Shown piece after piece: positions 8,358-15,666 of a stretch of DNA of 25,000 nt (position 1 is its first letter; every line of letters begins with the position of its first letter). This DNA is from Gammaproteobacteria bacterium (GTDB taxonomy: Bacteria > Pseudomonadota > Gammaproteobacteria > Pseudomonadales > Cellvibrionaceae). The stretch lies in contig JAGKWY010000061.1 in the NCBI GenBank assembly GCA_021151625.1, forward strand, positions 1-25,000. The letters run 5' to 3'. The notes under the pieces are model-generated. The model saw only the letters and a list, made by a program, of their open reading frames with translations, made no database searches and was not told the origin of the DNA. Both the position numbers and the translations under genes were made by a program.

Positions 8358-8723
8358 ATGAGCAAGCAAGTATTAATTGTGGATGACTCTGTCTCTGTCC
8401 GTCAGATGGTAGAGGCAACCTTAAAATCTGCCGGCTATGCAGTTACAGCCGCGAAAGATGGCTTGGAAGCATTGAACATCTGCAAAACTCGCGGCTTTGA
8501 TTTTATTTTGACAGATCAAAATATGCCGAATATGGATGGGTTGACCTTTATCAAATCCACGCGCGCACTGCCAGCACATATACGCACGCCAATTGTGGTG
8601 TTGACCACTGAGGCGAGCGATGCAATGAAAGCCCAGGGGCGTGCAGCGGGCGCAACAGGGTGGATGGTGAAACCTTTTGATCCCACCAAGTTGTTGGAAA
8701 TTGCCAAAAAAGTCATGGGCTAA
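8358..8723 (+). CDS. cheY: CheY-like single-domain response regulator
   Basis: A 121-residue receiver. The acid pair is Asp9-Asp10, the phospho-acceptor Asp53 (LTDQNMPNMDG), the switch Thr at VLTTEA (83-84) and Lys105 (MVKPF). ATG 8358 is chosen because AGGA (8346-8349) lies 8 nt before it; the in-frame ATG 8349 overlaps that site. It takes phosphate from CheA. No flagellar genes or cheZ are visible in the window, so whether it drives a flagellar motor or acts as a phosphate sink or other output cannot be told. It corresponds in position to the Che2 CheY of P. aeruginosa. Confidence 0.93.
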   Translation: MSKQVLIVDDSVSVRQMVEATLKSAGYAVTAAKDGLEALNICKTRGFDFILTDQNMPNMDGLTFIKSTRALPAHIRTPIVVLTTEASDAMKAQGRAAGATGWMVKPFDPTKLLEIAKKVMG

Positions 8724-8783
8724 TTAACGCTGTGAGATAAATCGATAACTGGCGCAGGCCATATCAATTCGAAGGACGTGGAT

Positions 8784-10784
8784 ATGTCTATCGACATGCA
8801 ACAATTTCATGCTGTTTTCTTTGAGGAAAGTCAGGAACACCTTGAGGAAATGGAGCAGCTATTGCTGGAGCTGGACTTGACTGATCCAGACCCGGAAATG
8901 CTAAACAGCATTTTTCGTGCAGCCCATTCGATTAAAGGCGGCAGTGGAATTTTTGGCTTTGATGCGCTGGGCAGCGTTACCCATATTATGGAAAGCCTGC
9001 TGGATAAGATTCGCAAAGGCCAAATGGCGATTGTTGCCAGCATGGTGGATTTGTTTTTAAGTTCGGTAGATAACTTAAAAGATATTTTGCAATCTTATCG
9101 CAGCGGCGCGGCTATTGATTGGGGTAGCGTACATAAACTTACACAAGAGCTGGAATTGGTTACGGCGGGAAAAAATCAACAGGAAGCTGCAGACCTTGAA
9201 GACGAACAGGGTTTTGGATTTTTCACCCAGGACGAACCATCACAGCTGGAAGATGCGTTTGGTTTTTTTGATGAACCTGTTGCCGATGACAGTTTTGGCT
9301 TTTTCGAGGATTTGCCTGCAGCAGATAGCCCGCCAGTAGAAATTGCTAGCGAAATGAGTAAATCCGCGAGTGATGCTGTATTTGGTTTATTTGAAGAGTT
9401 GCTGGAATCGGAGCCGGCAACAAAAGTCTTGAGCGGCGAACAGAATCCGGCGAGTGTAAAACTTTCGGTTGTGTCGCCAGTTGTTGTTGAACAGGTCACA
9501 AGCAACGCATCACCAGAACTGGTTGTCGCTATATCATCAACAGCAGATTCCAAACAAGCTACGCCTAAAGCTAAATCTAATGAACATGTCACTGTAGAAA
9601 GCTCATCCATTCGTGTTGATGTCGCCAAGGTCGATCAATTAATTAATTTGGTCGGTGAAATTGTTATTACCCAATCCATGATGAATTTACTCGGCAAAAG
9701 CCTAGAAGGTGCAATTGCCGAAAAATTCCAAACGGTTGCCAATGAGTTGGAACGCAATACTCGTGAAATTCAGGAAGCAGTGATGTCAATTCGTATGCTG
9801 CCTGTGTCCTTCGTATTTAATCGTTTCCCGCGCGTGGTGCGTGACCTCTCTACTAAACTGGGCAAACAAATTGATTTGATTATTGAAGGTGGTGAAACCG
9901 AGTTAGATAAAGGACTCACTGAGAAACTGGTAGATCCACTAACACACCTGGTGCGCAACAGCATTGATCACGGTATTGAATCGGCCGATGTCAGACGCAC
10001 GCGCGGTAAAAACCCAACGGGCACTGTAGTGCTGCGCGCGGCGCAACAGGGCGGCAATATTGTAATCAGCATTAGCGATGACGGTGGTGGTTTAAATCGC
10101 GAACGTATTTTGGCTAAGGCGCGTGAAAATAATATTCCTATTAGCGATAACCCGCGTGACGAAGAAGTATGGCAATTAATTTTTGCACCCGGCTTTTCTA
10201 CCGCAGCACAGGTAACAGATGTATCTGGTCGCGGTGTGGGTATGGACGTGGTGAAGCGCAATGTGCAAGGCCTGGGCGGGCGCATTGATATTGAATCGCG
10301 CGCTGGGCAGGGTGCAACTTTCACGATTCATTTGCCACTCACGCTGGCGATTGTGGATGGAATGTGCGTATCCGTAGGCAGCCAAACTTTTATTGTGCCA
10401 TTGGTACATATTGTTGAGTCCATGCAACCTGCAGCCAAAGATATAAAAACCCTGGCAGGAGATGATCAGCTGCTGCATGTACGCAATGAATATTGGCCCA
10501 TCTTGCCGCTCTATAAGGTGATGCAATTAGAGTCCCAATTTAATGATCCCAGCAAAGGCATAGTGGTGCTAATCGAAACCACAAAATATCGTTTTGCATT
10601 ATTTGTGGATGCTTTGGTTGGGCAGCAACAAGTGGTCATTAAAAGCCTTGAGCAACATTACAAACGTGTACAGGGTATTGCAGGTGCCACCATTATGGGT
10701 GATGGCAGCGTAGCGTTAATTCTGGATGTGGAGTCGCTCGCCCTGAGTGTGAACCACAATGTGCAATTGGCAACGGCAGTTTAG
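8784..10784 (+). CDS. cheA: Chemotaxis histidine kinase CheA
   Basis: A 666-residue soluble kinase of the chemosensory array. P1/Hpt (about 1-125) has phospho-His48 (AAHSIKGGSG). The 130-270 linker replaces a recognisable P2 domain and carries four FGFF-like motifs (144-147, 159-162, 171-174, 200-203) in acidic sequence. P3 dimerisation lies at about 275-340. The P4 ATPase (about 345-520) has the N box (LVRNSIDHGIE), G1 (SDDGGGLNRE), the F box (FAPGFSTA) and G2 (SGRGVGMDVV). P5, the CheW-like domain, spans about 525-666. ATG 8784 is chosen over GTG 8778 because GAAGGA (8771-8776) is 7 nt before the ATG but abuts the GTG. It likely phosphorylates CheY and CheB, and perhaps the receiver of the upstream PP2C regulator (inference). 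Confidence 0.96.
   Translation: MSIDMQQFHAVFFEESQEHLEEMEQLLLELDLTDPDPEMLNSIFRAAHSIKGGSGIFGFDALGSVTHIMESLLDKIRKGQMAIVASMVDLFLSSVDNLKDILQSYRSGAAIDWGSVHKLTQELELVTAGKNQQEAADLEDEQGFGFFTQDEPSQLEDAFGFFDEPVADDSFGFFEDLPAADSPPVEIASEMSKSASDAVFGLFEELLESEPATKVLSGEQNPASVKLSVVSPVVVEQVTSNASPELVVAISSTADSKQATPKAKSNEHVTVESSSIRVDVAKVDQLINLVGEIVITQSMMNLLGKSLEGAIAEKFQTVANELERNTREIQEAVMSIRMLPVSFVFNRFPRVVRDLSTKLGKQIDLIIEGGETELDKGLTEKLVDPLTHLVRNSIDHGIESADVRRTRGKNPTGTVVLRAAQQGGNIVISISDDGGGLNRERILAKARENNIPISDNPRDEEVWQLIFAPGFSTAAQVTDVSGRGVGMDVVKRNVQGLGGRIDIESRAGQGATFTIHLPLTLAIVDGMCVSVGSQTFIVPLVHIVESMQPAAKDIKTLAGDDQLLHVRNEYWPILPLYKVMQLESQFNDPSKGIVVLIETTKYRFALFVDALVGQQQVVIKSLEQHYKRVQGIAGATIMGDGSVALILDVESLALSVNHNVQLATAV
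9213..9392 (+). repeat. Four FGFF-type linear motifs in the CheA linker
   Basis: Codons for FGFF, FGFF, FGFF and FGLF recur at CheA residues 144, 159, 171 and 200, each in an acidic context (TQDEP, DEPVA, EDLPA, EELLE). The region is otherwise low in complexity. The pattern suggests repeated docking motifs in place of P2. Confidence 0.85.
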
Positions 10785-10817
10785 GTGAAAATCATTCAGC
10801 TGAATTAAGGTGGAGAT

Positions 10818-11315
10818 ATGGAATCTATGGCAACAGCATCGGCGGACCTTGCGCAGGAATATCTAACCTTCACTCTGGGTGATGAAAACTACGCGATCGA
10901 TATTTTAACGGTTAAAGAAATACGCGGTTATGAATCGGTTACCAAAATTGCCAACGCGCCCCCCTTTATTAAGGGCGTCATCAATCTGCGCGGCGACATA
11001 GTTCCCATTGTAGATCTACGCATTAAGTTTGATGTAGGCAATGTGACCTACGATGAATTTACCATCGTGATAGTCCTGCACATTCATAACCGTATTGTGG
11101 GCATTGTGGTAGATGGTGTTTCCGACGTGGTGAGTTTAAGTAAAGAGCAGCTGCGACCGCCGCCGGATTTCGGTGTGGCATTTAATAGCCGCTATTTGCT
11201 CGGATTGGCAACTGTGAATGAACAAATGATTATTTTGGTGGATATCAATGAACTTATCGCGAGCGAAGAACTTGCGTTATTTGATACAGCTGAAGCAACC
11301 GGCGCTAGTGCATAA
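10818..11315 (+). CDS. cheW: CheW coupling protein
   Basis: A 165-residue single CheW domain that links receptor tips to CheA P5 in the array. Family motifs visible: YLTFTLGDENYAIDILTVKEI at the start of the fold, INLRGDIVPIVDLR (Arg58 matches the conserved receptor- and CheA-contact Arg), and GIVVDGVSDVV. The ATG follows AAGG (10807-10810) by 7 nt; ATG 10827 is an alternative. It lies 33 nt after cheA and 12 nt before the receptor gene, the usual che-operon packing. Confidence 0.95.
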   Translation: MESMATASADLAQEYLTFTLGDENYAIDILTVKEIRGYESVTKIANAPPFIKGVINLRGDIVPIVDLRIKFDVGNVTYDEFTIVIVLHIHNRIVGIVVDGVSDVVSLSKEQLRPPPDFGVAFNSRYLLGLATVNEQMIILVDINELIASEELALFDTAEATGASA

Positions 11316-11327
11316 GGAGAAAGTTGA

Positions 11328-14096
11328 ATGAATATCATCAGTATGTTTAATGCAAGCTCAACCAGCAAACAAATCAAAGTGGATGAGCGCGAATATGACA
11401 ATATGCGCGGCCAGCTGGCTGCAATTAATCGTGTGCAGGCGGTCATTGAGTTTGCACTGGATGGCACCATCCTTAATGCAAACCAGAACTTTCTGGATGT
11501 GATGGGTTATAACCTGGATGAAGTCAGGGGGCGTCACCACAGTATTTTTGTGGATCCTACCTTTAGGGCCAGCCAGGAATATCGTTTGTTTTGGGATAGG
11601 TTGGCGCGCGGCGATTTTGAAGCAGGGCAGTATCGTCGGATTAGTAAGAGTGGGCGCGATGTATGGATACAGGCAAGTTACAACCCTATTTTGAATGCAG
11701 AGGGGCGGCCATTTAAAGTGGTTAAGTTTGCAACAGATATTACTGAGCAAGCCACAAAAAGAATTGCAGCGGAACGTTCCCTGCAACAAATTGTGAAGGC
11801 ATTAGATTCGACTTCTTCCAATGTCATGGTGGCTGATCCGGATCGCAAAATTGTGTACATGAATCGCGCGGTAGAAAAAATGCTGCGCGCCGCAGAAGCA
11901 GATTTACGCAAAGCGCTGCCGCACTTTTCGGTTGATAAAGTGCTGGGTAGCAATATCGATATTTTCCATAAAAATCCGGCTCACCAAATGCAGTTGTTGG
12001 CCAACTTGCATGATACCTATACCAGCGAAATTACCGTTGCCGGTATTGTGTTTCGGTTGATTGTTAACCCTATGTATACCGAAGGTGGGGAACGCTTGGG
12101 AACCGTTGTGGAATGGGTTGACCGCACCAAGGAAGTAGCGGCAGAGCGTGAAATGAACCAGATTCTGGGAGCCCTGAATTCAACCTCGTCCAATGTAATG
12201 GTGGCAGATCCGGACCGAAAAATTATTTACATGAATAAATCGGTGGAAAAAATGCTGCGCGCTGCTGAAGCAGATTTACGCAAAGCCTTACCTCATTTCT
12301 CGGTCGATAAAGTTCTGGGCAGCAACATCGATATTTTCCATAGGAACCCGGCCCACCAGATGCATTTGCTGGCTAACCTGCGCGATACCTATACCAGTGA
12401 GATTACGGTGGCGGGAATTATATTTCGTTTGATCGTCAACCCAATTTTTTCCGAAAAGGGCGATCGTTTGGGCACGGTAGTGGAGTGGGTTGATCGCACC
12501 AAAGAGGTTGCCGCTGAGCATGAGTTGAGTCGTATCCTTGGCGCTCTGGAGACAACCACAACCAATGTGATGATTGCCGATATAGACCGAAAAATTATTT
12601 ACATGAATAAATCGGTAGAAACTATGTTGCGCGCTGCCGAGGCTGACATACGTTCAGTACTGCCGCATTTTGCCGTGGATAAAATCGTTGGCAGTAATAT
12701 GGATATTTTCCACAAAAATCCCGCCCATCAAATGAAATTGCTGGAAAATTTGTCGAGTACTTATGTCTCTAACATAGTGGTAAGCAAACGCCATTTCCGT
12801 CTAGTCGCCAATCCGATTTTTTCTAAAACTGGCACCCGCCTTGGTTCGGTAGTTGAATGGCAGGATAGAACCCTGGAAGTTGCGGTAGAAGGTGAGGTTA
12901 GTAACCTGGTGTCCGCTGCTGCTGCGGGTAATTTCAGTGAGCGAATCAAGGTGGAGGGCAAAGATGGTTTCTTCCTCAAGTTGGCCGAAGGTTTGAACAC
13001 GTTGGTGACTACTGCCGATAAGGGATTGAATGATGTTGGTCGGGTCCTGGGGGCAATAGCCAAAGGTGATTTGACTGAGCGAATTCATGCTGACTATTCC
13101 GGTACCTTTGGCGATTTAAAAAATTACTGCAATGAAACTACAGAAAGTCTGACCACAATGCTGAGTGATATTCGCAGTGCGGCCGATATGATTTTTACCG
13201 CTTCCAGTGAAATTGCGCAGGGCAATGCCGACCTTTCCAGCAGAACGGAGCAGCAAGCGGCGAATCTGGAAGAAACTGCGTCATCGATGGAAGAGTTAAC
13301 TTCGACCGTGAAATTAAATGCGGATAACGCCAAGCAAGCCAATGTGCTGGCGGAGCAAGCATCTACAGTTGCGGTTGACGGTGGTGCCTTGATTCAACAG
13401 GTCGTTACCACTATGAATGCCATTAATGAATCGGCGCGAAAAATTTCTGACATCATTGGTGTTATTGATGGCATTGCCTTCCAAACCAACATTCTTGCAC
13501 TCAATGCGGCGGTCGAGGCCGCGCGTGCGGGTGATCAGGGACGCGGGTTCGCGGTGGTAGCTTCAGAGGTGCGTACGCTAGCACAGCGCTCTGCAAATGC
13601 AGCAAAAGATATCAAAGCCTTAATTTCTGATTCAGTGCAAAAAATTGATAGCGGCAATAGTCTGGTTGGAAAATCGGGCGACACCATGAAAGAAATTGTC
13701 AGCTCCATTAAGCGCGTGAATGACATAATGGCAGAAATTGCTGCGGCGTCGGTTGAGCAGTCCAGTGGTATTGAAGAGGTGTCTACTGCAGTATCGCAAA
13801 TGGATGAAATGACTCAACAAAACGCGGCACTGGTAGAGCAGGCTGCCGCCGCCGCAGAAAGTTTGCAGTCCCAGGCTGATCAGTTAAATCGCAATGTAGC
13901 GCAATTCCGTCTCGACGACAGTTACGAGCAGCCTGCTTCGAATAACCGTATCGCTGCGCCCAAAGCTGCAGCGAAAGCAACGGTAAAAACACCGGCAAAA
14001 GCTGCTCCCAAATCTGCCGCGCAAAAGTCGCCTCAACCCGGTAAAAAACTAGCCCCCCCCAGCTCATCAGCAGAGGATGATTGGGAACAGTTTTAA
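11328..14096 (+). CDS. Soluble chemoreceptor with four PAS domains, Aer2/McpB-like
   Basis: A 922-residue cytoplasmic receptor with no membrane helix. An N-terminal PAS (about 25-145) is followed by three tandem PAS repeats of exactly 124 residues (157-280, 281-404, 405-528). A two-step HAMP-like region (about 522-605) and a signalling hairpin follow, with tip GIAFQTNILALNAAVEAARAG. Each repeat has a GSNIDIFHKNPAHQ-like helix and a VVEWxDRT strand. The His/Trp pairs are 214/263, 338/387 and 462/511, all 49 apart. As I recall, P. aeruginosa Aer2 uses His234 and Trp283, also 49 apart, to hold haem and O2. A basic Ala/Pro/Lys linker leads to the C-terminal DWEQF, an xWxxF CheR-docking pentapeptide. 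AAGGAG overlaps the cheW stop, 8 nt before the ATG. Gas sensing is inferred; the layout and residues are seen. Confidence 0.93.
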   Translation: MNIISMFNASSTSKQIKVDEREYDNMRGQLAAINRVQAVIEFALDGTILNANQNFLDVMGYNLDEVRGRHHSIFVDPTFRASQEYRLFWDRLARGDFEAGQYRRISKSGRDVWIQASYNPILNAEGRPFKVVKFATDITEQATKRIAAERSLQQIVKALDSTSSNVMVADPDRKIVYMNRAVEKMLRAAEADLRKALPHFSVDKVLGSNIDIFHKNPAHQMQLLANLHDTYTSEITVAGIVFRLIVNPMYTEGGERLGTVVEWVDRTKEVAAEREMNQILGALNSTSSNVMVADPDRKIIYMNKSVEKMLRAAEADLRKALPHFSVDKVLGSNIDIFHRNPAHQMHLLANLRDTYTSEITVAGIIFRLIVNPIFSEKGDRLGTVVEWVDRTKEVAAEHELSRILGALETTTTNVMIADIDRKIIYMNKSVETMLRAAEADIRSVLPHFAVDKIVGSNMDIFHKNPAHQMKLLENLSSTYVSNIVVSKRHFRLVANPIFSKTGTRLGSVVEWQDRTLEVAVEGEVSNLVSAAAAGNFSERIKVEGKDGFFLKLAEGLNTLVTTADKGLNDVGRVLGAIAKGDLTERIHADYSGTFGDLKNYCNETTESLTTMLSDIRSAADMIFTASSEIAQGNADLSSRTEQQAANLEETASSMEELTSTVKLNADNAKQANVLAEQASTVAVDGGALIQQVVTTMNAINESARKISDIIGVIDGIAFQTNILALNAAVEAARAGDQGRGFAVVASEVRTLAQRSANAAKDIKALISDSVQKIDSGNSLVGKSGDTMKEIVSSIKRVNDIMAEIAAASVEQSSGIEEVSTAVSQMDEMTQQNAALVEQAAAAAESLQSQADQLNRNVAQFRLDDSYEQPASNNRIAAPKAAAKATVKTPAKAAPKSAAQKSPQPGKKLAPPSSSAEDDWEQF
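11796..12911 (+). repeat. Three in-frame 372-nt PAS repeats
   Basis: Units at 11796-12167, 12168-12539 and 12540-12911, an exact 372-nt period. DNA identity is high and uneven: a 32-nt stretch is identical at 12213-12244 and 12585-12616 (units 2 and 3), while the next part of unit 2 resembles unit 1. Confidence 0.9.
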
Positions 14097-14120
14097 TACC
14101 GCAAATTTGTATCAAGAACC

Positions 14121-14146
14121 CGAGTGGCAAGCGCGTTTGCCACTCG
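14121..14146 (+). other. Intra-operon hairpin without T tract, receptor-cheR gap
   Basis: Perfect 10-bp stem CGAGTGGCAA (14121-14130) with TTGCCACTCG (14137-14146) and a 6-nt loop. The bases after it are AATGGATTG, so it is not a standard terminator. It may protect the receptor mRNA 3' end or set expression of cheR-cheD-cheB. Confidence 0.6.
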
Positions 14147-14174
14147 AATGGATTGTTAAACCAGGATGAGTAGC

Positions 14175-15029
14175 GTGGGCGATAATCCAGGGCGTGAATT
14201 TGATTATGGTGATGCCGACTTCAATCGGGTTAAGGCGGCTATTTATCGCAAAGCAGGTATTAATCTGGCAGATAGCAAGAAGCAGTTGGTTTATAGTCGC
14301 CTCGCTCGTCGCCTGCGCGTATTACATATTGATAGCTTCAGGCAGTATCTGGACTATCTGGAATCTACCCCGCAGGAACTCCAGGAATTTGTTAACGCCT
14401 TGACTACTAATCTCACCGCTTTTTTTCGTGAGAGCCATCATTTTGATTTGCTTGCCAGCTTCATTAAAAAAAATAGAAAAAATAAACCTTGTCGTATCTG
14501 GTGCGCTGCATCCAGTACGGGTGAAGAGCCTTACTCAATTGCTATGACACTGGTAGAAGCTTACGGAGATTATAAACCTCCGGTGGAAATTATTGCGTCA
14601 GATATAGATAGCCAGGTACTGACCACGGCGGCCACTGGTGTTTATAACCTGGAGCGGATAGAAACATTAAGCCTTGAGCAAAAGAAAAAATTCTTCCTGC
14701 GTGGTAAGGGTGTTAATAGTGGAAAGGCAAGGGTTATTGACGAATTGCGTAAACTCATCGATTTTCGCCAAATTAATTTACTTGATAGGCAATGGTCAGT
14801 GAATGGAAAGTTTGATGCAATTTTTTGTCGCAATGTGATGATTTATTTTGATAAGCCCACACAGTTAAAACTATTGGCGCGAATGACCCAGCTATTGACT
14901 CCAGACGGATTGTACATCGCCGGTCACTCGGAGAGCTTTGCCCATGCTACGCATTTGGTAACGCTGATTGGTAAAAGTACTTATCAGGTGGCCGCCAGCG
15001 GACGGACGGAGATTGCCAATGAACCATAA
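14175..15029 (+). CDS. cheR: Chemoreceptor glutamate methyltransferase CheR
   Basis: Transfers methyl groups from S-adenosylmethionine to receptor glutamates for adaptation. The N-terminal helical domain holds VYSRLARRLR and TNLTAFFRE, the conserved substrate/SAM-side motifs. The Rossmann domain holds the SAM loop WCAASSTGEEPYSIAM, IIASDID (ribose acid) and FCRNVMIYF. GTG 14175 is preferred: AGGATGAG (14163-14170) puts AGGA 8 nt upstream. ATG 14166 would overlap that site and have none of its own; it would add three residues (284 versus 287). The upstream receptor's xWxxF tail is a fitting tether for the beta-subdomain of this enzyme. The 3' end overlaps cheD by 11 nt, suggesting translational coupling. 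Confidence 0.94.
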   Translation: MGDNPGREFDYGDADFNRVKAAIYRKAGINLADSKKQLVYSRLARRLRVLHIDSFRQYLDYLESTPQELQEFVNALTTNLTAFFRESHHFDLLASFIKKNRKNKPCRIWCAASSTGEEPYSIAMTLVEAYGDYKPPVEIIASDIDSQVLTTAATGVYNLERIETLSLEQKKKFFLRGKGVNSGKARVIDELRKLIDFRQINLLDRQWSVNGKFDAIFCRNVMIYFDKPTQLKLLARMTQLLTPDGLYIAGHSESFAHATHLVTLIGKSTYQVAASGRTEIANEP

Positions 15030-15642
15030 CAATAACTATGACAATAATGTCCATCTGGCTCCCAATATTTATCATGATCGTCACTTTGAGCGGCAAGCGG
15101 TGAAAATATTACCTGGCGAGTACTATGTAACGACGGGCGATAAATTAATTGTGACTGTTCTTGGTTCTTGCGTTGCTGTTTGTTTACGCGATAAGTACAC
15201 AGGCATAGGTGGAATGAATCATTTTCTCTTGCCGAATGATGGTAATGCGGATTCAGGTTTGCTGACTGAATCTGCTCGCTATGGTGTGTACGCCATGGAA
15301 TTGCTTATTAACCATTTGTTAAAAATGGGGGCCAATCGCTCGCGCTTTGAGGCAAAGGTATTTGGCGGTGGCAATGTGTTGCGCGGGATGACGGTAAATA
15401 ATGTTGGTCAGCGCAATGCTGAATTTGTATTGGATTACTTGCAAGTGGAGCAAATTCCTGTGGTTGCACGCGATCTGTTGGGCGAGTTTCCGCGCAAGGT
15501 GTATTTTTTTCCAGATACGGGACAAGTATTGGTTAAAAAAATTAAAACCTTGCACAACAGTACAATTACCGATCGTGAAAGTGAGTATCGTATGCGTGTT
15601 AAATTCACACCCAAAAGTGGCGATGTGGAGTTGTTTGAATAA
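15019..15642 (+). CDS. cheD: Chemoreceptor glutamine deamidase CheD
   Basis: Deamidates receptor Gln residues, making sites for CheR, and in some species tunes adaptation through CheC or CheY. The protein has 207 residues. The catalytic pair is Cys51 (VLGSCVAVCLRD) and His68 (GGMNHFLLP), with KVFGGGNVL further on. It has a longer, Asn-rich N-terminus (MNHNNNYDNN). The C-terminus SGDVELFE recalls SGSVDLF at the end of the first cluster protein. Start ATG 15019: GGAG at 15008-15011, 7 nt away, within cheR. cheD next to cheR and cheB is the Che2 order. Confidence 0.94.
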   Translation: MNHNNNYDNNVHLAPNIYHDRHFERQAVKILPGEYYVTTGDKLIVTVLGSCVAVCLRDKYTGIGGMNHFLLPNDGNADSGLLTESARYGVYAMELLINHLLKMGANRSRFEAKVFGGGNVLRGMTVNNVGQRNAEFVLDYLQVEQIPVVARDLLGEFPRKVYFFPDTGQVLVKKIKTLHNSTITDRESEYRMRVKFTPKSGDVELFE

Positions 15643-15666
15643 TTTTCTGATGGAGAGGTCGCGAAT

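Noticed and set aside
11796..12911. CRISPR-like or transposon repeats
   Set aside because: The repeats are in frame, 372 nt long with no spacers, and encode PAS domains.
14121..14146. Terminator ending the operon after the PAS receptor
   Set aside because: No T tract follows, and cheR-cheD-cheB continue on the same strand in the expected order.
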